Assembly (NCBI GenBank): GCA_017560285.1
Contig: JAFYOG010000020.1
Location: 1 to 17,536 of the forward strand
Direction of reading: 5' to 3'
Source of the DNA: Clostridia bacterium
Lineage (GTDB): Bacteria > Bacillota > Clostridia > Oscillospirales > CAG-382
Length of the DNA: 17,536 bases
Within the stretch, counting starts at the first letter, position 1; each line of letters begins with the position of its first letter. Positions 14,210 to 17,536 of the stretch are shown in pieces. A program made the position numbers and the translations under genes. The notes below the pieces were generated by a model, which was given only the letters and a program-made list of their open reading frames with translations, was not told the origin of the DNA and searched no databases.

Positions 14210-14962
14210 ATGAAAAAGTTATCCCTCTTGCTTGCACTTTTGCTTGCACTTTCTGTGTGCTTGGTTGCTTGCGGCGGCGGCGAAAGCGATGCTACCGAAG
14301 ATAATGCTCCCTCTAATGCAGTTTCTGAAGATGCATCTACCGACGCTTCTACCGATGCTTCCGAAGACACTTCTGCAGACGCTTCTGAAGATGCTTCCGA
14401 AGATGTTTCTGAAGATGAAGGCGGCGTAGACGTTAACGGTGAAATCACCGGCGAAAACATCGCTCCCAACGCTACCTACACCCTTTCTCAGCTCTACAGA
14501 CAGGGCGACGCTTCCACCGATTGGGGCTACGACGAAACCAAGCCCGAATCCTACCCCGATGAAGAAGGCGTTTCTTTGGTAGACGGCGCTTTCGCTACTG
14601 TTCTCGACTTCACTGATCCCGCTTGGATCGGCTTCCACCAGAGATGCCCCGACTACCAAACCAACGGCTACAGCTCCATCACTTTCGACCTTGGTGCTGC
14701 TACCGCTATCACCGGTGTTAAGGCTTACGTTGGTACCGATGCTCTCGGCGGCGGTATCATCGCTCCCTCTGCTATCGAATTTTACGTTTCCGAAGACGGT
14801 GAAAACTGGACTCTCGTTAACATCGGCACTCCCTTGAACGCAGGCGACGAATTTGGTACCGAATGTGTTGAAATTGCAGCTGCAACCACCACTCAGTACG
14901 TTCAACTCCGCTTCCAAGGCGCAGGCTGGATGTTCATTTCCGAAATCGAAATTTTCGCTTAA
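14210..14962 (+). CDS. Discoidin-like domain lipoprotein, copy 2
   Basis: This 250-residue paralogue of the preceding gene has the same signal peptide (identical through the lipobox cysteine Cys21), a longer acidic DAS(E/T) linker and the same single discoidin-like domain, ending GWMFISEIEIFA. Differences in the domain include DASTDWGY for GADVQWAY, HQRCPDYQTN for HMGCPDYQAN and LGGGIIAPS for LTSGITAPS. These cluster in what would be loops and could alter ligand recognition. Codon bias toward C-ending codons is as strong as in copy 1. It has its own consensus promoter and terminator. A surface glycan-binding or wall-associated role is inference; no enzyme motif is visible. Confidence 0.82.
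   Translation: MKKLSLLLALLLALSVCLVACGGGESDATEDNAPSNAVSEDASTDASTDASEDTSADASEDASEDVSEDEGGVDVNGEITGENIAPNATYTLSQLYRQGDASTDWGYDETKPESYPDEEGVSLVDGAFATVLDFTDPAWIGFHQRCPDYQTNGYSSITFDLGAATAITGVKAYVGTDALGGGIIAPSAIEFYVSEDGENWTLVNIGTPLNAGDEFGTECVEIAAATTTQYVQLRFQGAGWMFISEIEIFA
14330..14413 (+). repeat. Seven 12 bp in-frame tandem repeats in copy 2
   Basis: Seven 12-base units of the same family as in copy 1 are present, but more diverged: GCA or ACT or GTT for the Ala codon, TCT for TCC, and ACC or GCA for the last codon. They encode Asp-Ala/Thr/Val-Ser-Thr/Glu/Ala repeats of the linker. The array is 84 bp against 60 bp in copy 1. Confidence 0.8.
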
Positions 14963-14985
14963 TTCAGAACATAGCTTTTAGCAAT

Positions 14986-15017
14986 AAAAGGCTTCCATTC
15001 GGGAGCCTTTTTTGTTT
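14986..15017 (+). terminator. Intrinsic terminator after copy 2
   Basis: AAAAGGCT (14986-14993) pairs with AGCCTTTT (15004-15011). A T-G wobble and CC/GG extend the stem to a four-base loop, and a T-run follows. It starts 23 bases after the stop codon. Confidence 0.9.
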
Positions 15018-15025
15018 TATATTCC

Positions 15026-15054
15026 TTGACATAAAAGCGGATATATTATATTAT
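15026..15054 (+). promoter_or_regulatory. Promoter of the DUF4855 lipoprotein gene
   Basis: A perfect TTGACA (15026-15031), a 17 bp spacer and TATTAT (15049-15054, five of six) lie just after the preceding terminator. The leader of about 26 bases contains GGAGG at 15075-15079, seven bases before the ATG. The -10 is weaker than in the two genes before it. Confidence 0.78.
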
Positions 15055-15086
15055 AAATACGTAGTATAAATCACGGAGGTTTTATT

Positions 15087-17536
15087 ATGTTAAGAAAGCT
15101 TTTATGTATGGCACTTGCCTTGGCTTTTGTTGCTTTTGCGGGCTGCGGCAAAAACGAAGGAGCCGATAACAGCTTGGTTCCCGAAAGCTCGGCAGAGGAA
15201 AGCAGCGATATTGAACAAAGCGAAAATTCCGACGACAACAGTCAAGACGTTGAAGAACCCCAAGACAAAAATTACGTCGAGGAAATAAATAAGCTGTTGG
15301 GCGATGCCGACAGAAGCAAGCATAAAAAGAACCTGCTTTTGAACAAGGGATATACCGCCGATATTGCGGCAGACAAAAGCTACCCTGACAGCAAGCGGTT
15401 GCTTACCGACGGCAAAACTCCCCTTAGCTTTTCTTCCAACGAGGAATGGGCGGGTTACATTTTTAATACCGCCGATGCTAAAAACTGCATAGAGTTCGAT
15501 TTGGGCGCGGAAACCGAGGGGCTGTTGGATTTTTCGGTTTGGGCGTTGGATTTAGAGGGCTATGCCATTTATGCGCCGAAAACGGTTAGCGTTTACGTTG
15601 CAGGTAAGGATAAAAACTTTATAAAGGTTGGCACAGCCCACCGCAACGACGGCGATTTGACCCAAAACAGCGCAATAAAATACAATCTGTTCTTGCAGGG
15701 CGCGGTTAAGGCAAAATACGTTAGGTTTGAAATAGCCGCCGCCAAAAAGGGCTGGTGCTTTATAGGCGAAGCCGAAGCCTTTGCATACAGCGATACCTAC
15801 GACGAATATTATGCAAACGGCGAAAGCCTGAACGATTATTACGGTTATAACGGTATACCCGAAATTACCGAGGAAAAATATTGGGACAAGGGTGATGATT
15901 ACGATAAGGTTCAAAACCTTATTAAGCTTAAAACACCTATTATTTCTGCAGGCGAATACGTTAGCGCCGATCTGCTTACAAACTGGTATAACACAAAGAG
16001 CACTACCGCCCTTACAAACGGTACATTGGCAAGCAAAGCTTCCATTAGCGATGCCGCTTGGTTCCATATTACCCGCGGTGAAAGCCGCACCATTACGGTA
16101 GATATGGGCAAAATTTCGGCGGTAAGCGGGTTTGAATGCGGGTTCCTTTGCGAAGCGGATACAGGCGTTAGGTTCCCCGGTGATATAAGAATTAAGCTAT
16201 CTTTAAACGGCAAGGATTGGCAAACCGTTTATAAAGATAACGGCCCCGAAACCGAAAACGCCGAGGATATTTTCCGTTATGATATAGATTTCGGCAAGGA
16301 ATACAAGGCAAGATACGTTCAGCTTAGCTTTACCGTTAATACCCATACCTATATAGACGAGCTTGCGGTAAAGGCAAAGAAGAACGCAGAAAAGGCATTG
16401 GACCTTGTGGCAGATAAGCAATCGGAAGAAGAAACCCCCGTTTATGATAACTATGCAATGCCCGAGGATCTTTGCGACGTTGACAATATGCTTCTTTCTT
16501 ACCATTGCATTTTGGACGGAGCGAAAAATTCCAGCGAAAACGGGCTTATTACCCCCGAGGAATACCTGCCCCACGTGGCATATTTAGATAAAGAGGGCAA
16601 CATTAAGGACACGTTCTTTGATGCATACCTTTATTTACCCTACACAAGCCTTATACACGGTGCAGGCAGCGATTACGGCAGAAGCGCCGACGGCTGGAGA
16701 AGCTACGTTGACGATATGTTCTATAAAGACCGCAATATGGACGCTTTGGAAGCCTGCGCGGAAACGGTTTATACAGAGCTGGGCAGAAAGGGCGAAAAGC
16801 TAAAGGTATTTACGTCTATTCTTTATACCTTCCCCAAGCTTTACAACGGACAAAAGAACAGCTTTGGCGACATTGACGGCGACGGTGTTAACGAGGATTT
16901 TGATACCTTAGAGGGCAGAAAAACCGCCGTTAAGTGGATTATGGATCAGGAATATAACCGTTTTAAGGAAAGAAATTACCAAAACTTGGAGTTTTGCGGT
17001 TTTTATTGGTTTGAAGAATCTATAGATTACAACAACGTTTTGGACAGAGAGGTTATTACCTTTGCCGTTGATTACGCCCACAGCCTTGGGGTTAAAATAT
17101 TCTGGATACCCTACAACAGCGCAGACGGTATAAACAAATGGGACGACCTTGGGTTCGACGTTGCCTGCATACAGCCAAACTATATGTTTAACGACGTAAA
17201 GGCAGATATTTTGTACGAAACCGCAGAGCGTGCAAGCAACCTTGGCATGTGTGTTGAATTGGAAATTAACGACCCCAACAATCTTATAGAAGCAAATAAA
17301 TATATGGAATATCTTATTGCAGGGGCAGAAACCGGATATATGAACGGCATTAAGATGTATTATCAGGTTGGTGTTCCCGGCGCATTCCACGCGGCGTGCT
17401 ATTCCGAAAAGCCCGAGGTAAGAAGCATTTACGACAGCACTTATTTGTTTGCAAAGGGCGAATTTAAGCCTACCCGCCCCGAGGACGTTGTTATTTCCGA
17501 CACCCCCTTGGAATATGAATATAACGAAAACGGCAC
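15087..17536 (+). CDS. Large lipoprotein with two discoidin-like domains and a DUF4855 domain (3' end beyond window)
   Basis: The reading frame is open from the ATG to the window edge (816 codons seen). Residues 1-20 are a lipoprotein signal with lipobox AFAGC (Cys20), followed by an acidic Ser/Glu/Asp/Gln linker (about 21-75). A first discoidin-like domain (about 80-235) ends GWCFIGEAEAFA, closely resembling the close of the two small lipoproteins. A second (about 278-434) includes WFHITRGESRTITVDMGK. Residues about 451-790 match the DUF4855 pattern: FFDAYLYLPY, a calcium-loop-like DIDGDG (595-600), GFYWFEE (Glu643/Glu644), FWIPYN (673-677), and QPNYMF (from 696). That arrangement suggests a TIM-barrel glycosidase-like fold, but neither substrate nor activity is known to me. 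Codon use is closer to the minus-strand genes than to the two small lipoproteins. Confidence 0.85.
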   Translation, partial: MLRKLLCMALALAFVAFAGCGKNEGADNSLVPESSAEESSDIEQSENSDDNSQDVEEPQDKNYVEEINKLLGDADRSKHKKNLLLNKGYTADIAADKSYPDSKRLLTDGKTPLSFSSNEEWAGYIFNTADAKNCIEFDLGAETEGLLDFSVWALDLEGYAIYAPKTVSVYVAGKDKNFIKVGTAHRNDGDLTQNSAIKYNLFLQGAVKAKYVRFEIAAAKKGWCFIGEAEAFAYSDTYDEYYANGESLNDYYGYNGIPEITEEKYWDKGDDYDKVQNLIKLKTPIISAGEYVSADLLTNWYNTKSTTALTNGTLASKASISDAAWFHITRGESRTITVDMGKISAVSGFECGFLCEADTGVRFPGDIRIKLSLNGKDWQTVYKDNGPETENAEDIFRYDIDFGKEYKARYVQLSFTVNTHTYIDELAVKAKKNAEKALDLVADKQSEEETPVYDNYAMPEDLCDVDNMLLSYHCILDGAKNSSENGLITPEEYLPHVAYLDKEGNIKDTFFDAYLYLPYTSLIHGAGSDYGRSADGWRSYVDDMFYKDRNMDALEACAETVYTELGRKGEKLKVFTSILYTFPKLYNGQKNSFGDIDGDGVNEDFDTLEGRKTAVKWIMDQEYNRFKERNYQNLEFCGFYWFEESIDYNNVLDREVITFAVDYAHSLGVKIFWIPYNSADGINKWDDLGFDVACIQPNYMFNDVKADILYETAERASNLGMCVELEINDPNNLIEANKYMEYLIAGAETGYMNGIKMYYQVGVPGAFHAACYSEKPEVRSIYDSTYLFAKGEFKPTRPEDVVISDTPLEYEYNENG

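Noticed and set aside
1..17536. CRISPR arrays, insertion sequences, tRNA or rRNA genes, phage genes
   Set aside because: No direct repeats with spacers, transposase or integrase motifs, cloverleaf sequences or rRNA-like stretches were seen in reading both strands.

Overview
The window looks like chromosomal DNA of an uncultured anaerobic Clostridia (Firmicutes) bacterium, possibly a gut Oscillospirales/Ruminococcaceae-type lineage. The reasons are the cmk-plsC-ispH/rpsA gene order with IspH fused to ribosomal protein S1, a CpsB/CpsC/CpsD tyrosine-phosphoregulation module of the Gram-positive split type, Gram-positive lipoproteins, AAGGAG-type ribosome binding sites and sigma-A-like promoters. 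The taxonomic placement is inference; no rRNA or tRNA gene is present.

Layout. Positions 1-13153 are almost solid coding sequence on the minus strand and read right to left as three transcription units. Unit A (13141 to 9841) is cmk, plsC and an ispH-rpsA fusion, with overlapping genes, a promoter at 13160-13188 and an intrinsic terminator at 9793-9825. Unit B (9733 to 2554) is pgeF, an SbcD/YhaO-like nuclease, an SbcC/YhaN-like ATPase, recG and dusB, with a promoter at 9763-9791. Unit C (2489 to 191) is cpsB, cpsC and cpsD, with a promoter at 2520-2548 and a terminator at 144-184.

At about 13.2 kb the orientation flips. Positions 13283-17536 hold three plus-strand lipoprotein genes. Each has its own TTGACA-type promoter with a 17 bp spacer, and the first two are each followed by an intrinsic terminator. 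The first two encode closely related small lipoproteins: signal peptide, acidic Asp-Ala-Ser-Glu repeat linker, one discoidin-like beta-sandwich domain. The third, cut by the window edge, encodes a large lipoprotein with two discoidin-like domains and a DUF4855 catalytic-looking domain.

How the genes work together. Units A and B are core functions: pyrimidine nucleotide supply, phospholipid synthesis, isoprenoid synthesis and translation, then cell-wall/nucleoside quality control, DNA end processing, fork rescue and tRNA modification. Unit C is the regulatory trio for surface polysaccharide export, here without glycosyltransferases in the same unit. The plus-strand genes are probably a surface glycan-binding or glycan-degrading set.

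Most notable points: (1) an in-frame internal AGGAGG + ATG at the IspH/S1 junction that could yield free S1 from the fusion gene; (2) the duplicated, apparently very highly expressed discoidin lipoproteins, with mosaic nucleotide identity and a 12 bp coding repeat of differing copy number; (3) an SbcC-like ATPase with a membrane hairpin where the zinc hook would be. There is no gene-free stretch longer than 300 bases; the two largest gaps (1-190 and about 13154-13352) are described below.
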